From positions 3,596,001-3,660,000 of the forward strand of contig CP073041.1 in the NCBI GenBank assembly GCA_025370055.1: DNA of 64,000 bases, written 5' to 3'. Under the pieces are notes generated by a model, which saw only the letters and a program-made list of their open reading frames with translations, did no database searches and was not told the DNA's origin. The stretch is from Woronichinia naegeliana WA131 (GTDB lineage Bacteria; Cyanobacteriota; Cyanobacteriia; Cyanobacteriales; Microcystaceae). The position numbers and the translations under genes are program-made. Below are positions 55,464-64,000 of this stretch, one piece after another; position 1 is the first letter of the stretch; the number at the start of each line of letters is the position of its first letter.

Positions 55464-57074
55464 ATGGATCCTGTTTTAAACCCTAAGAAAAAATTTGTTT
55501 TAACAACCCCACTTTATTACGTTAATGATGTACCTCACCTGGGGAGTGCCTATACAACCATGGTGGCGGATACGGTGGCCCGTTTTAAGCGGCTCCAGGG
55601 TTATTCTGTTTTACTGATTACCGGCACTGATGAACATGGTCAAAAAATTCAACGAACGGCGGAAGCGAAAGGACTAAACCCCCAAACTCACTGTGATGCG
55701 ATCGCGGCTAGTTTTGAGCAACTTTGGCAAAAACTTAATATTCAATATGATCGCTTTAGTCGTACTACCAATCCACGTCATGCGGAAATCGTTAAAGCCT
55801 TCTATAATAGAGTCTGGGAGCAAGGTGATATCTATGGAGCCCAACAGCAAGGTTGGTACTGTGTCGCCTGTGAGGAATTTAAGGAACAACGAGAGTTACT
55901 GGCGGATGGTTGCTGTCCTTTGCACCCTAATCTTCGGGCCGAATGGCGGGACGAGGAAAATTATTTTTTTCGGTTATCTCGTTACCAAACCCAGTTAGAA
56001 GAACTATACGCCACACACCCCGATTTTATCCAGCCGGAAAGTCGGCGTAATGAAGTTCTCAACTTTGTCACCCAAGGGTTACAGGATTTCTCGATTTCTC
56101 GCGTCAATGTGGATTGGGGCTTTCCCGTTCCCAGTGATCCAAATCACACCATTTACGTTTGGTTTGATGCACTCTTAGGGTATGTAACCGCTTTATTAGA
56201 GGCGGATCAAGAACCTACCCTTGAAAATGCCCTAGCCCAATGGTGGCCCATTAACCTACATTTAATTGGCAAGGATATTCTGCGCTTCCATGCGGTTTAC
56301 TGGCCAGCCATGCTGTTGTCGGCTGGTTTGACCCTACCGAAGCAGGTGTTTGGTCATGGTTTTCTTACCAAAGATGGTCATAAGATGAGTAAAAGCTTGG
56401 GCAATACTCTTGATCCAGTTGAGTTGGTTGATCGCTACGGCTCCGATGCTGTTCGTTACTATTTTCTCAAGGAAATTGAGTTGGGACGAGATGGGGATTT
56501 TAGCGAAACCCGTTTTATCAATATTCTCAACGCAGATTTGGCTAACGATCTCGGCAATTTGCTCAATCGTACTCTAGGAATGGTCAAAAAATACTGTCAG
56601 GGTCAAGGGCCTCAGTTAACGGCTCAGGATCTGCCGGCCGGTAATGCTCTCTTCGTCTTAGGCAAAACCCTAGGCGATCGCGTCATTGAAGCTTACGATA
56701 CTTTGGCTTTTACCCAGGCCTGTGAAGAAATTTTTACCTTAGTACGGGCTAGTAATAAGTATATTGATGAAACTGCGCCTTGGAGTCTTTTTAAACAAGG
56801 ATTGCAACGGGAAGTCGAAATCGTTTTATACAGCGTTTTAGAATCTATTCGGTTAGCGGCCTACTTACTCTCTCCCATCATCCCTGATCTCAGTACGGCT
56901 ATTTATCAACAACTTGGGTTTACCTTAGATTTTAACCAATGGTCAGAACTGTTACCCCAAGCTAATTTTGAGATTCATTGTCAATGGGGAGCTTTTCTAC
57001 TTCCGAAAACCCCTAATCAAGCTAAACCCATTTTTGTTCGCTTAGAATTGCCAACGACTCAAACTCCCACTTAG
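55464..57074 (+). CDS. metG: Methionyl-tRNA synthetase
   Basis: The 536-residue class I enzyme has the HIGH region PLYYVNDVPHLGSAYTTMVA, ITGTDEHGQKIQRTAEAKGL and a zinc-type insert WYCVACEEFKEQRELLADGC. It also has YVWFDALLGYVTALLE and the KMSKS loop FLTKDGHKMSKSLGNTLDPV, plus the helical anticodon-binding domain NLLNRTLGMVKKYCQG. It ends without the C-terminal EMAP-type tRNA-binding domain, as in the short cyanobacterial form. Confidence 0.96.
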   Translation: MDPVLNPKKKFVLTTPLYYVNDVPHLGSAYTTMVADTVARFKRLQGYSVLLITGTDEHGQKIQRTAEAKGLNPQTHCDAIAASFEQLWQKLNIQYDRFSRTTNPRHAEIVKAFYNRVWEQGDIYGAQQQGWYCVACEEFKEQRELLADGCCPLHPNLRAEWRDEENYFFRLSRYQTQLEELYATHPDFIQPESRRNEVLNFVTQGLQDFSISRVNVDWGFPVPSDPNHTIYVWFDALLGYVTALLEADQEPTLENALAQWWPINLHLIGKDILRFHAVYWPAMLLSAGLTLPKQVFGHGFLTKDGHKMSKSLGNTLDPVELVDRYGSDAVRYYFLKEIELGRDGDFSETRFINILNADLANDLGNLLNRTLGMVKKYCQGQGPQLTAQDLPAGNALFVLGKTLGDRVIEAYDTLAFTQACEEIFTLVRASNKYIDETAPWSLFKQGLQREVEIVLYSVLESIRLAAYLLSPIIPDLSTAIYQQLGFTLDFNQWSELLPQANFEIHCQWGAFLLPKTPNQAKPIFVRLELPTTQTPT

Positions 57075-57175
57075 GAGGGATACATAGAACGGCAATTGTT
57101 AGTATAATCTCAATCTTTGAGATAATTTTAGAACTTACGATTTTCTTTTAAAAACGCTTTACTTAATTTTTAACA

Positions 57176-57796
57176 ATGAGGCTTACTAAAATGTTTGAAG
57201 ATTTTGATAATGATCCGCTATTTACCCCTGATCAATTACTTGAAAATCGTGGTCGGGTTGCTATTTTCATTGATGGTTCTAACCTTTTTTATGCAGCCTT
57301 ACAATTGGGCATTGAGATTGATTATACCAAGCTGCTTCATCGTTTAACCTCTGGCTCTCGGCTATTACGCGCCTTTTTCTATACCGGCGTTGACCGGACA
57401 AATGAAAAGCAACAGGGATTTTTACTCTGGATGCGTCGGAATGGCTATCGCGTGATCGCCAAGGATTTAGTGCAATTACCAGATGGTTCTAAAAAAGCCA
57501 ATCTAGATGTGGAAATTGCTGTGGATTTAATGGCTTTGGTCGGTTTCTTTGATACGGCGGTTATTGTTAGTGGCGATGGTGATCTGGCCTATGCGGCGGA
57601 TGCAGTCAGTTACCGAGGAGCCAGGATTGAAGTGGTGAGTCTGCGCTCCATGACCAGCGACAGTTTAATTAATGTTTCCGATCGCTATATTGATCTCGAC
57701 CAAATTAAAGAGGATATTCAAAAAAATCCAAAGTCTAGTCTGACCTATGGTGGCTTTGCAACAATGGGGATTTTAGATGCCGATAAATCCCGCTAG
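57176..57796 (+). CDS. LabA-like NYN-domain protein
   Basis: The 206-residue protein has a PIN-like NYN fold: RVAIFIDGSNLFYAALQLGI (first Asp), RAFFYTGVDRTNEKQQGFLL, KKANLDVEIAVDLMALVGFF (acidic pair) and VIVSGDGDLAYAADAVSYRG with an Asp in GDGD. All acidic residues expected for metal binding are present. LabA in Synechococcus acts in circadian output, while other NYN proteins are RNases; the role here is undetermined. The second Met (57191) is an alternative start. Confidence 0.85.
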   Translation: MRLTKMFEDFDNDPLFTPDQLLENRGRVAIFIDGSNLFYAALQLGIEIDYTKLLHRLTSGSRLLRAFFYTGVDRTNEKQQGFLLWMRRNGYRVIAKDLVQLPDGSKKANLDVEIAVDLMALVGFFDTAVIVSGDGDLAYAADAVSYRGARIEVVSLRSMTSDSLINVSDRYIDLDQIKEDIQKNPKSSLTYGGFATMGILDADKSR

Positions 57797-57856
57797 ATTC
57801 GATCCTAGACGAGAAATAAGCTAGGATACTAACGCCCCTTTTCCGCGATCGCTCCC

Positions 57857-59020
57857 TTGTTAAGCTTCTTCCGTCCTCTTGTTTCTCGCTATTGTCCTCA
57901 ATGGGGATTAGGGTTAGCATTGCTGTTGCTCGGTCTAACGGCTTGTCAACCCCCTGATCCTTCCGTCAAAGTGACTCCTAGTAGTACTCCAACAGTGGAG
58001 AGCCATTTAACCCTAAATAAGGCTACCTTGGAACAGAGTAACAATAAGGGACAAACCCTCTGGAAAATCCAGGTGCAGGAAGCTATCTATACACCGGATC
58101 GAAAAAATGCCAAACTCTCTCAGCTTAAAGGCGACCTTTATAACAACGGCAAAATTGTTCTCAAAGTGGTAGCAGATCGGGGAGAAATTCAACAAGATGG
58201 GGAGTTAGTGATCTTGCAAGATAATATTCTGGCCATTGATCCCCGTAATAAAGTGGTGATTCGCAGTCCAGAAGTGGAATGGCGACCGAAGGAATCGATC
58301 ATGGTCATTCGTAAGGGTCTCAAGGGCAACCATCCTGAGTTGGAAGTCACGAGCCAAGAGGGCAGCTATGATACCCAACAACAACAACTGACGCTGATGG
58401 GGAAAATTGTCGGACTGGCGGAGAAAAAACAACTGACTCTCAAAACGGAAGCATTGCGTTGGTTAGTGCCTCAACACAAAATTATCAGCGATCGCCGCAT
58501 GGAAATCTCGCGTTTTAAGGGCAAAGAAATTACGGATCAGGTGACAACCTTGAAAGCCGAAATTCAACTGGATCGAAAAATCGTCTTGATTCAAGACAAT
58601 CTAGAATTTAAGTCCCTCAAGCCGCCTCTGCAATTAGCCGGAAAAGTACTGGAATGGCATTATCAAGACCGAATTGTCACCTCTAGTCAACCCCTGCAAA
58701 TTTTAGACTATCAGAATAAAATTACGGTGACAGGAAATCAAGGTAAAGTCGATCTCAATCAAAATATGGCCTGGCTCACAGGGGGAACCCAAAGCCAAAG
58801 TGAACAAAATCAATCGCAACTGTTTGCCGATCAACTCACCTGGAATATGCAAGCTCAAACCATTGAAGGTCTGGGAAATATTATTTATCAGCAAAATAAA
58901 GGCGTAAAATTTAATCTCACTGGGGATAAAGCGATCGGTTCTTTGCAAAACAATAGTGTGATTGTTACTAGTAACCAGCCAGAACGGGTCGTCACTGAAA
59001 TTTACCCCTCCCCTAAATAG
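57857..59020 (+). CDS. lptC: LptC-like lipoprotein
   Basis: The 387-residue protein has a signal segment ending in the lipobox LTAC (WGLGLALLLLGLTACQPP). Repeated OstA/LptC-type beta strands follow: TLWKIQVQEAIYTPDRKNAK, VVADRGEIQQDGELVILQDN, PEVEWRPKESIMVIRKGLKG and VTGNQGKVDLNQNMAWLTGG. LptC links the inner-membrane exporter to LptA in lipopolysaccharide transport. It is longer than proteobacterial LptC (~190), as in other cyanobacteria. The start is probably TTG at 57857; the first in-frame ATG would remove the signal peptide. Confidence 0.85.
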   Translation: MLSFFRPLVSRYCPQWGLGLALLLLGLTACQPPDPSVKVTPSSTPTVESHLTLNKATLEQSNNKGQTLWKIQVQEAIYTPDRKNAKLSQLKGDLYNNGKIVLKVVADRGEIQQDGELVILQDNILAIDPRNKVVIRSPEVEWRPKESIMVIRKGLKGNHPELEVTSQEGSYDTQQQQLTLMGKIVGLAEKKQLTLKTEALRWLVPQHKIISDRRMEISRFKGKEITDQVTTLKAEIQLDRKIVLIQDNLEFKSLKPPLQLAGKVLEWHYQDRIVTSSQPLQILDYQNKITVTGNQGKVDLNQNMAWLTGGTQSQSEQNQSQLFADQLTWNMQAQTIEGLGNIIYQQNKGVKFNLTGDKAIGSLQNNSVIVTSNQPERVVTEIYPSPK

Positions 59021-59038
59021 CCAAGGATACTCTTGATC

Positions 59039-59719
59039 ATGCTTTCTCCCCCCTATATTTTTCTGATTCATCCCGATGAGTCTTTCGCCCAAAAAGCCCA
59101 GGCGGATCTACAGGATGGTGGTTATAAACCGCTCATTTTGATGAAGATTGCCCAGGTCTGGCAAGAATTAGAACGCTTTAGCCCCGCCATGATCATTCTA
59201 GATCGGGTACAGGCGGGGGAGGCCGGCCTTAACCTCTGTCGTCAACTACGGCAACAGGGTTATCAGGGAATTTTGTTAATGCTGGTGGAGCAAGAAACGG
59301 TGGAAGAACGGGTTATCTGTTTAGAAGCAGGGGCAAACGATTATTTACTGAAACCTTACCGTTCCGAATCCTTTTTGCAACGAGTTCGCTTTTACCTACA
59401 ACCGAGTGAACCTCCTTCCGAGCAATTACAATTTACCAATCTTGTTCTCGATCTAGCCGCCCGTCGTCTCTTTCTCTCTGGGAAAGGGATTGATTTAACC
59501 ATGAAAGAATTTGAATTGCTCAAATACCTGATGGCTCATTCTGGCGAAGTATTGACGAGGGAGCAAATTTTAGATAATGTTTGGGGCTACGATTTCCAAG
59601 GAGAGTCTAACATCATCGAAGTCTATATTCGTTATCTGCGCCTCAAAATTGAAGCAGAGGGACAAAAACGTTTGATTCATACGGTTCGGGGAGTCGGCTA
59701 TGTACTGAGGGATGGATGA
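59039..59719 (+). CDS. OmpR-family response regulator with atypical receiver (NblR-like)
   Basis: The 226-residue protein has a receiver domain (1-115) and a winged-helix DNA-binding domain (130-226: RLFLSGKGIDLTMKEFELLK, VLTREQILDNVWGYDFQGES, VYIRYLRLKIEAEG, HTVRGVGYVLRDG). The phospho-acceptor position is D55 (MIILDRVQ), and K is present in YLLKPY. The usual acidic pair is changed (FLIHPDES) and the conserved Thr/Ser is Val (LLMLVEQE). NblR, which controls phycobilisome degradation, has a comparable non-canonical receiver. Orthology is not proven. Its stop overlaps the next gene's start (ATGA). Confidence 0.82.
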   Translation: MLSPPYIFLIHPDESFAQKAQADLQDGGYKPLILMKIAQVWQELERFSPAMIILDRVQAGEAGLNLCRQLRQQGYQGILLMLVEQETVEERVICLEAGANDYLLKPYRSESFLQRVRFYLQPSEPPSEQLQFTNLVLDLAARRLFLSGKGIDLTMKEFELLKYLMAHSGEVLTREQILDNVWGYDFQGESNIIEVYIRYLRLKIEAEGQKRLIHTVRGVGYVLRDG

Positions 59720-60318
59720 AGTTTTCGTTACATTCAAACCGATACTGGATTAGGATTAAAATTCGCTCTTTTTTTGATTCACCTTTATTATTTAGAAACT
59801 TTAAAGCCTTGAAACGTCATTTCACGATCCTTTTTTTAGGTCTATTTTTATGGGGCTGTAGCCCTCTTAGCTCTCGATTTTCTGTTCCTCCCCAGGTAAT
59901 TGCCTCAGAACCATTACCCCAATCCGAGGGACAACAATTGCCGATCGCTGCGACTATGACCATTGGCGATCGCGTTATTGAATTGGAAGTAGCTCAAAGC
60001 GAGGAACAGCAGGCTATGGGCTTAATGTATCGGACTCAATTGGCCCCCAATCGCGGTATGTTATTTCCTTTTTCACCGCCCCGTGTGGCCCGTTTTTGGA
60101 TGAAAAATACGCTGATCCCCTTAGATATGATTTTTCTCTATCAAGGCCAGATCCAGGCAATTCTTCCCAATGTTCCGCCTTGTCATCGTGATCCCTGTCC
60201 TGTTTATGGCCCCTTCAAAGAAATTGATCAAGTCATTGAGTTGGCCGAGGGACAAGCAAAAGTGCTCAATTTAACCGTTGGCGATCGCCTAACCATCCAA
60301 TCCGTAAATTTGCCCTAA
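59716..60318 (+). CDS. DUF192-family lipoprotein
   Basis: The 200-residue protein has a hydrophobic segment and lipobox (FTILFLGLFLWGCSPLS). The DUF192 domain reads TIGDRVIELEVAQSEEQQAM, GLMYRTQLAPNRGMLFPFSP, ARFWMKNTLIPLDMIFLYQG and VIELAEGQAKVLNLTVGDRL, which is the full domain. Its start overlaps the response regulator stop, so they are translationally coupled. The true start may be further in, just before the hydrophobic segment. The function of the family is unknown. Confidence 0.87.
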   Translation: MKFSLHSNRYWIRIKIRSFFDSPLLFRNFKALKRHFTILFLGLFLWGCSPLSSRFSVPPQVIASEPLPQSEGQQLPIAATMTIGDRVIELEVAQSEEQQAMGLMYRTQLAPNRGMLFPFSPPRVARFWMKNTLIPLDMIFLYQGQIQAILPNVPPCHRDPCPVYGPFKEIDQVIELAEGQAKVLNLTVGDRLTIQSVNLP

Positions 60319-60623
60319 AATTTGGGTGTAAAGATTTACAAACTTAAGAATTTCTTCTGAATCTTAATAGACAAAGTTGCGTATAGTATATCGGAAGATA
60401 GATCCATATTTCCCTGCTATTGAGATGGGCTAACCAATATTGTTTTCGGGTATTCGGCCTTGCATCGGACATCAACCGAGTTGTCGTCACCCCTAAACCC
60501 ATATAATGTCGCCACTATAACTGTAGATTTTTTCAGGTGTGAGGAAAAGGAAATCGGGTTTCTCTTTAGACAGTTCCATGACTGGCTAGTGTTTTCCTTT
60601 AATTTAAATAATGTTAATTCAAA
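60319..60623. other. Intergenic stretch
   Basis: About 305 bp between the DUF192 and DUF2949 genes. I see no reliable frame, RNA gene or repeat in it. Confidence 0.45.
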
Positions 60624-60845
60624 ATGAAGTTTACCAAATCCAACGGCATACTCCCTGTGGCTAATCCTAGATATCCGCTCCTCAATTTTCTGCAAGAAGA
60701 ATTGGCTTTGTCGCCAGATTCTTTAGCGGTTGCTGAACGCTCTGTGGAAGAACATCATGGTTCTTTACCGATGGTTCTTTGGCAGTATGGGTTAATCAGT
60801 CTAGAGGATTTAGATCGAATCTATGATTGGTTAGAGCAGTTTTAG
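60624..60845 (+). CDS. DUF2949-family small protein
   Basis: The 73-residue protein reads RYPLLNFLQEELALSPDSLA, VAERSVEEHHGSLPMVLWQY and GLISLEDLDRIYDWLEQF, the conserved pattern of the short cyanobacterial DUF2949 family. It is helical and soluble, of unknown role. Only the weak GTTAATTCAAA precedes the ATG, so translation may be modest. Confidence 0.8.
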   Translation: MKFTKSNGILPVANPRYPLLNFLQEELALSPDSLAVAERSVEEHHGSLPMVLWQYGLISLEDLDRIYDWLEQF

Positions 60846-61077
60846 CTGTGCTAGATGAGTCGCAGATTGACAGTACAATGATTGACGCGAAAAAACGGGG
60901 CAAAGCTGGGCTTATTTCCTGCTAGAGAAAATCGGCCTGCTTAACTCCCGAAAAGACTGATTAAATTGAGCATTTTCCATTGAATGGGGTTTTAAGGACA
61001 TTTCGGAGAAAGAACCCTTCGCCCCTTAGATCCGCCCATTCTGTAGAACTTGCTGATACAGATTTAGTCAAAAATGA

Positions 61078-62223
61078 CTAGGGTTTTAAAACCTTTTGCA
61101 AGACACCTAACAGTAACAGGACTTTTTCGGGATGGCTGTTATAGCCCATTAGTCCAATCCGCCAAACCTTACCAGCTAATTCGCCCAGACCTAAACCAAT
61201 TTCCAGATTGTATTCGGTGCGTAATTTGGTGGCGATCGCCTTGGCATCTATACCATCGGGAACCTTGACTGTGGTTAAGGTGGGTAAACGAAAAGCTTTC
61301 TCCACATGGCAGCTTAAGCCTAACGCTTCTAATCCGTCCCAAAGTAATTCCGCATTTTCTTGATGACGTTGCCAGCTATTTTCGATCCCTTCTGCGGCTA
61401 GGATATACAGTGCTTCCCGCAAAGCATAGTTCATATTAATGGGGGCCGTGTGGTGATAGGTGCGATCGCTGCCCCAATAATGACTGAGGAGAGACATATC
61501 CAGATACCAGTTCGGGATAATGGTACTGCGATTCTGCATTTTTTCCACGGCCCGGGGACTCATAGTAAAGGGAGCAATACCCGGAGGACAACCCAAGCCT
61601 TTTTGACTGCAACTATAGGCCAGATCAATTCCCCACTGATCTAGAAACAGAGGAACAGCCCCTAAACTGGTGACGGTATCGACTAAGAGCAAACAATTAT
61701 GCTCACGACACAGTTCTCCTAGCCCTTCTAGCGGTTGCCGTACACCAGTCGAGGTTTCTGCCTGCACGATCGCTAAAATAGCCGGTTTATGGGTTTGAAC
61801 TGCCGTGGTTAATTCTTCTAGGTTAAAAACTTCACCCCAGGGCTTAGTGATTTTGCGAACATCGGCCCCGTAGCGTCCGGCCATATCCACTAAACGATTA
61901 CCAAAATAACCCTTCACTGCCACTAAAACCACGTCCCCAGGCTCGACAGTATTGGCCAGGGTTGCTTCCATCGCTGCACTACCTGTCCCACTAACGGGAA
62001 TAGTCATCTGGTTTTCCGTTTGCCAAGTGTACCGTAGTAGGGTTTGGGTTTCGTTCATTAAGGTCAAAAAGTCGGGATCAAGGTGTCCCAAGGGGGGCAA
62101 ACTCATAGCCGCCAAGACCCTGGGATCGGCATTGGAGGGGCCCGGCCCAAACAGCCAACGGCCGGAGATTTCTACTTTTTGTGCAGGGAAGCGATCGCGT
62201 TCATTAATGGTGAAGGTGGTCAT
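61078..62223 (-). CDS. Alanine-glyoxylate/serine-pyruvate aminotransferase family
   Basis: The 381-residue class V PLP enzyme has SGRWLFGPGPSNADPRVLAA, SGTGSAAMEATLANTVEPGD, VLVAVKGYFGNRLVDMAGRY, LLLVDTVTSLGAVPLFLDQW and AYSCSQKGLGCPPGIAPFTM with the PLP lysine K208. WRIGLMGYNSHPEKVLLLLG follows near the end. Homologues act in photorespiratory glyoxylate metabolism; cyanobacterial members were once labelled soluble hydrogenase small subunit, a misnomer. Complete. Confidence 0.9.
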   Translation of the reverse strand: MTTFTINERDRFPAQKVEISGRWLFGPGPSNADPRVLAAMSLPPLGHLDPDFLTLMNETQTLLRYTWQTENQMTIPVSGTGSAAMEATLANTVEPGDVVLVAVKGYFGNRLVDMAGRYGADVRKITKPWGEVFNLEELTTAVQTHKPAILAIVQAETSTGVRQPLEGLGELCREHNCLLLVDTVTSLGAVPLFLDQWGIDLAYSCSQKGLGCPPGIAPFTMSPRAVEKMQNRSTIIPNWYLDMSLLSHYWGSDRTYHHTAPINMNYALREALYILAAEGIENSWQRHQENAELLWDGLEALGLSCHVEKAFRLPTLTTVKVPDGIDAKAIATKLRTEYNLEIGLGLGELAGKVWRIGLMGYNSHPEKVLLLLGVLQKVLKP

Positions 62224-62430
62224 GGTTTCAATTTGGCAATGATGGGAAAATTAAGTCAGCTAACGCCAACAAAGCGGGCCAGATTAGGCTATGAAAGTAG
62301 TTTAGGATAGAACCTATTCCCCTATCGGTGGTTCTCCTCTCTATTGATGAAAATGCACACAATTCTTAACAAGGAACAACGATCTGGGACAGCAGGGATT
62401 GAAGATGTCGTCTAAGAATTCATTGGAAAA

Positions 62431-64000
62431 ATGATCAATTTAAAAACAGATCAGGGTTTTGTGGTGGTTGGAGCGGCGACAGGTCAAGTGATTGCCAGTC
62501 AAATCGGTGGCGTTGGTGTGGTTGGCGGCTTTGGCGGTATGGCTTTGGGAACGCCTGTTATTGTCGTGGGGGGCGCGATCGCCGGTGCAGCGATTCAGGG
62601 AATTGTGGAAGGAATAGAAACGGGAGATGTGAAGATTTTAGGGGTGACGACATTGGGATCGGTGTTAGGAGCCGGTTTTTCGGCAGCAGTGGGTAAAGTG
62701 GGCGTTGGTGTGGCGGGTAGTGCGTTTGGAGTTGGCATGGGAACAATGGCGGCAACAGGAGGATTATTGGCGTTGGGGGTTTATCAGTTAATTAAAATGT
62801 GTGGTAATCATTCTTCCTCAAGTAAATATTTTGAAAACTTGTTATTTCTAGAGCAAATTACTGAAGAATACGAAAACGAGAAAAAATGGCATAATTTAGA
62901 AATCGAAAACGAACTGCAAGAATTAAAGAATGAACTGGAGAAAAACCTATTAGAAAATAATAGTCAAGATTACCAATGGCAACCTCTCGAAAATGAAGAA
63001 GAATTAGAAAACTTAAAAGAGCAATTGACAACTTATCTGCAAAATGAACATTGCTCGACAAAAACTTTATATGATTCCAATGATTCTCAACAAGAACAGG
63101 GCAACATAATTTTGATTAATACGCCTAACTTTGTTTGGGAACCCAGAGATCTTACCCATTTTGAATCCCATCCTGTCAGTGCGGTAGCGATCGCCCCGAA
63201 TAATCAATATTTCTTCAGTGGAGATAGTAAAGGCATTGTTAACCTTTGGGATTTAAACACCCATAAATTGCTATTTAGTTTTATCGGTAATCGAGAGGAA
63301 ATTCAAGCGATCGTCGTTAGTCCTGATGGACAAAAACTATTGGCCGCAGGTTTTGATCGCCGCATTAGTGCCTGGCAGATTGAAAGAAAATCTATTTTTT
63401 CAGGATTTTATAGTCTGAATTCTCGGTATAGTCATGAAGGCGTTATTCATGCCCTAACAGTAAGTCCTGATGGTCAACTCGTTGTGAGTGGAGGAAGCGA
63501 TCATAAGATTAAAATTTGGGGAGGAATTACTGGCAAATGGGAACGAACTTTAAATGGTCACACGGATAGTATTTTCGCTTTAGTTTTCAGTACCGATGGA
63601 AAAATGTTAGTCAGTGGCAGTGCGGATAAAACCATTCGTCTGTGGCATTTAAGCAATTATCAAGAACCTGAGATTTTACAAGGTCATGATCAACGAATTA
63701 CTTGTTTAGAAATAACGAATAATAACCAATATTTAATCAGTGGTAGTTTGGATGGCATCATCCATATCTGGGATTTAGTAACTAAAACGATTGTTAAAAG
63801 GATCAAGGCTCATTCCCAGGGAATCTTGTCTTTAGCCATTAACAACATTTCCCAAATTTTAGCAACTGCTAATTATCAAGAAATAAAATTATGGGATTTA
63901 GAGACTGGGAAATTATTACAAACCTTAGCAGGATGTCATCCGATTAAATTTAGTGCGGATGGAAAGATTTTGGTAACAGGCAATCCTGATCAGAAAAAAG
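62431..64000 (+). CDS. WD40-repeat protein with glycine-rich membrane N-terminus (runs off the window)
   Basis: From ATG 62431 the frame stays open to the end of the window (523 codons). Residues 1-125 are glycine-rich and hydrophobic (FVVVGAATGQVIASQIGGVG, GTPVIVVGGAIAGAAIQGIV, GMGTMAATGGLLALGVYQLI), like glycine-zipper membrane segments. Residues ~130-215 are an acidic coiled coil (NELQELKNELEKNLLENNSQ). From ~235 WD40 units follow: AIAPNNQYFFSGDSKGIVNL, TVSPDGQLVVSGGSDHKIKI, VFSTDGKMLVSGSADKTIRL, ITNNNQYLISGSLDGIIHIW. The only upstream alternative is blocked by TAA 62413-62415. Partner and function unknown. Confidence 0.85.
   Translation, partial: MINLKTDQGFVVVGAATGQVIASQIGGVGVVGGFGGMALGTPVIVVGGAIAGAAIQGIVEGIETGDVKILGVTTLGSVLGAGFSAAVGKVGVGVAGSAFGVGMGTMAATGGLLALGVYQLIKMCGNHSSSSKYFENLLFLEQITEEYENEKKWHNLEIENELQELKNELEKNLLENNSQDYQWQPLENEEELENLKEQLTTYLQNEHCSTKTLYDSNDSQQEQGNIILINTPNFVWEPRDLTHFESHPVSAVAIAPNNQYFFSGDSKGIVNLWDLNTHKLLFSFIGNREEIQAIVVSPDGQKLLAAGFDRRISAWQIERKSIFSGFYSLNSRYSHEGVIHALTVSPDGQLVVSGGSDHKIKIWGGITGKWERTLNGHTDSIFALVFSTDGKMLVSGSADKTIRLWHLSNYQEPEILQGHDQRITCLEITNNNQYLISGSLDGIIHIWDLVTKTIVKRIKAHSQGILSLAINNISQILATANYQEIKLWDLETGKLLQTLAGCHPIKFSADGKILVTGNPDQKK

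Noticed and set aside
15456-64000. tRNA, rRNA or origin of replication
   Set aside because: No cloverleaf-like sequence with a TTCGAATC-type arm, no rRNA motif and no DnaA-box cluster was found by eye, despite dnaN and recF being present.

Overview
The window is cyanobacterial chromosome. It carries allophycocyanin genes (apcA, apcB, apcC), petM of the cytochrome b6f complex, a fragment resembling the C-terminus of cyanobacterial nitrate reductase, and many HIP1-type GCGATCGC palindromes in host genes. The AT-rich sequence and the heavy insertion sequence (IS) and MITE load suggest a chroococcalean such as Microcystis, Woronichinia or a Synechocystis relative; the genus is inference.

Region 1 (1-15455) is almost entirely transposons inserted into transposons: a group II intron reverse transcriptase remnant, ISAs1, ISKra4, ISL3, IS5-like, IS1634, IS701/IS4-like, IS630 (two types), IS1 and an IS1-like family, plus two MITEs. 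Target duplications let much of the order of insertion be read. Most transposases are broken; one IS630 copy, one IS1-like copy and two IS5-like copies look usable.

Region 2 (15456-27180) has dnaN, a VOC protein, a decayed RelE-type toxin, a Uma2 gene split by an IS701-like element, an unknown low-complexity protein, pdxA, a CIA30 protein, an ABC permease and a DUF6464-like gene split by an IS4 element.

Region 3 (27181-33140) is the apcABC cluster, with a 103-bp MITE at the apcA stop codon and a terminator after apcC. It is followed by transposase debris, a YdcF-like membrane protein, a complete IS630 and half an IS1-like element.

Region 4 (33141-37993) is accessory: a VapBC-like pair with a truncated PIN toxin, a heptad-repeat membrane protein, a two-gene pair that may be an amyloid-type signalling module (small membrane-domain protein plus TPR receptor), a solitary antitoxin-like gene, dispersed repeats, a narB remnant and petM.

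Region 5 (38021-64000) is mostly housekeeping: a lipoprotein, an LpxB-related protein, an ABC exporter, recF, two GT2 glycosyltransferases, an aldo/keto reductase, xth, a membrane hydroxylase-like protein, an MtfA-like peptidase, ilvA, an EgtC-like amidotransferase, an FkbM methyltransferase split by an intact ISKra4 element, ppx/gppA, metG, a LabA-like NYN protein, LptC, an atypical response regulator, DUF192 and DUF2949 proteins, an alanine-glyoxylate aminotransferase family enzyme, and the start of a glycine-rich WD40 protein that leaves the window.

At least three host genes (Uma2, DUF6464-like, FkbM) are split by IS elements whose target duplications are intact, and removing each element restores the frame by eye.
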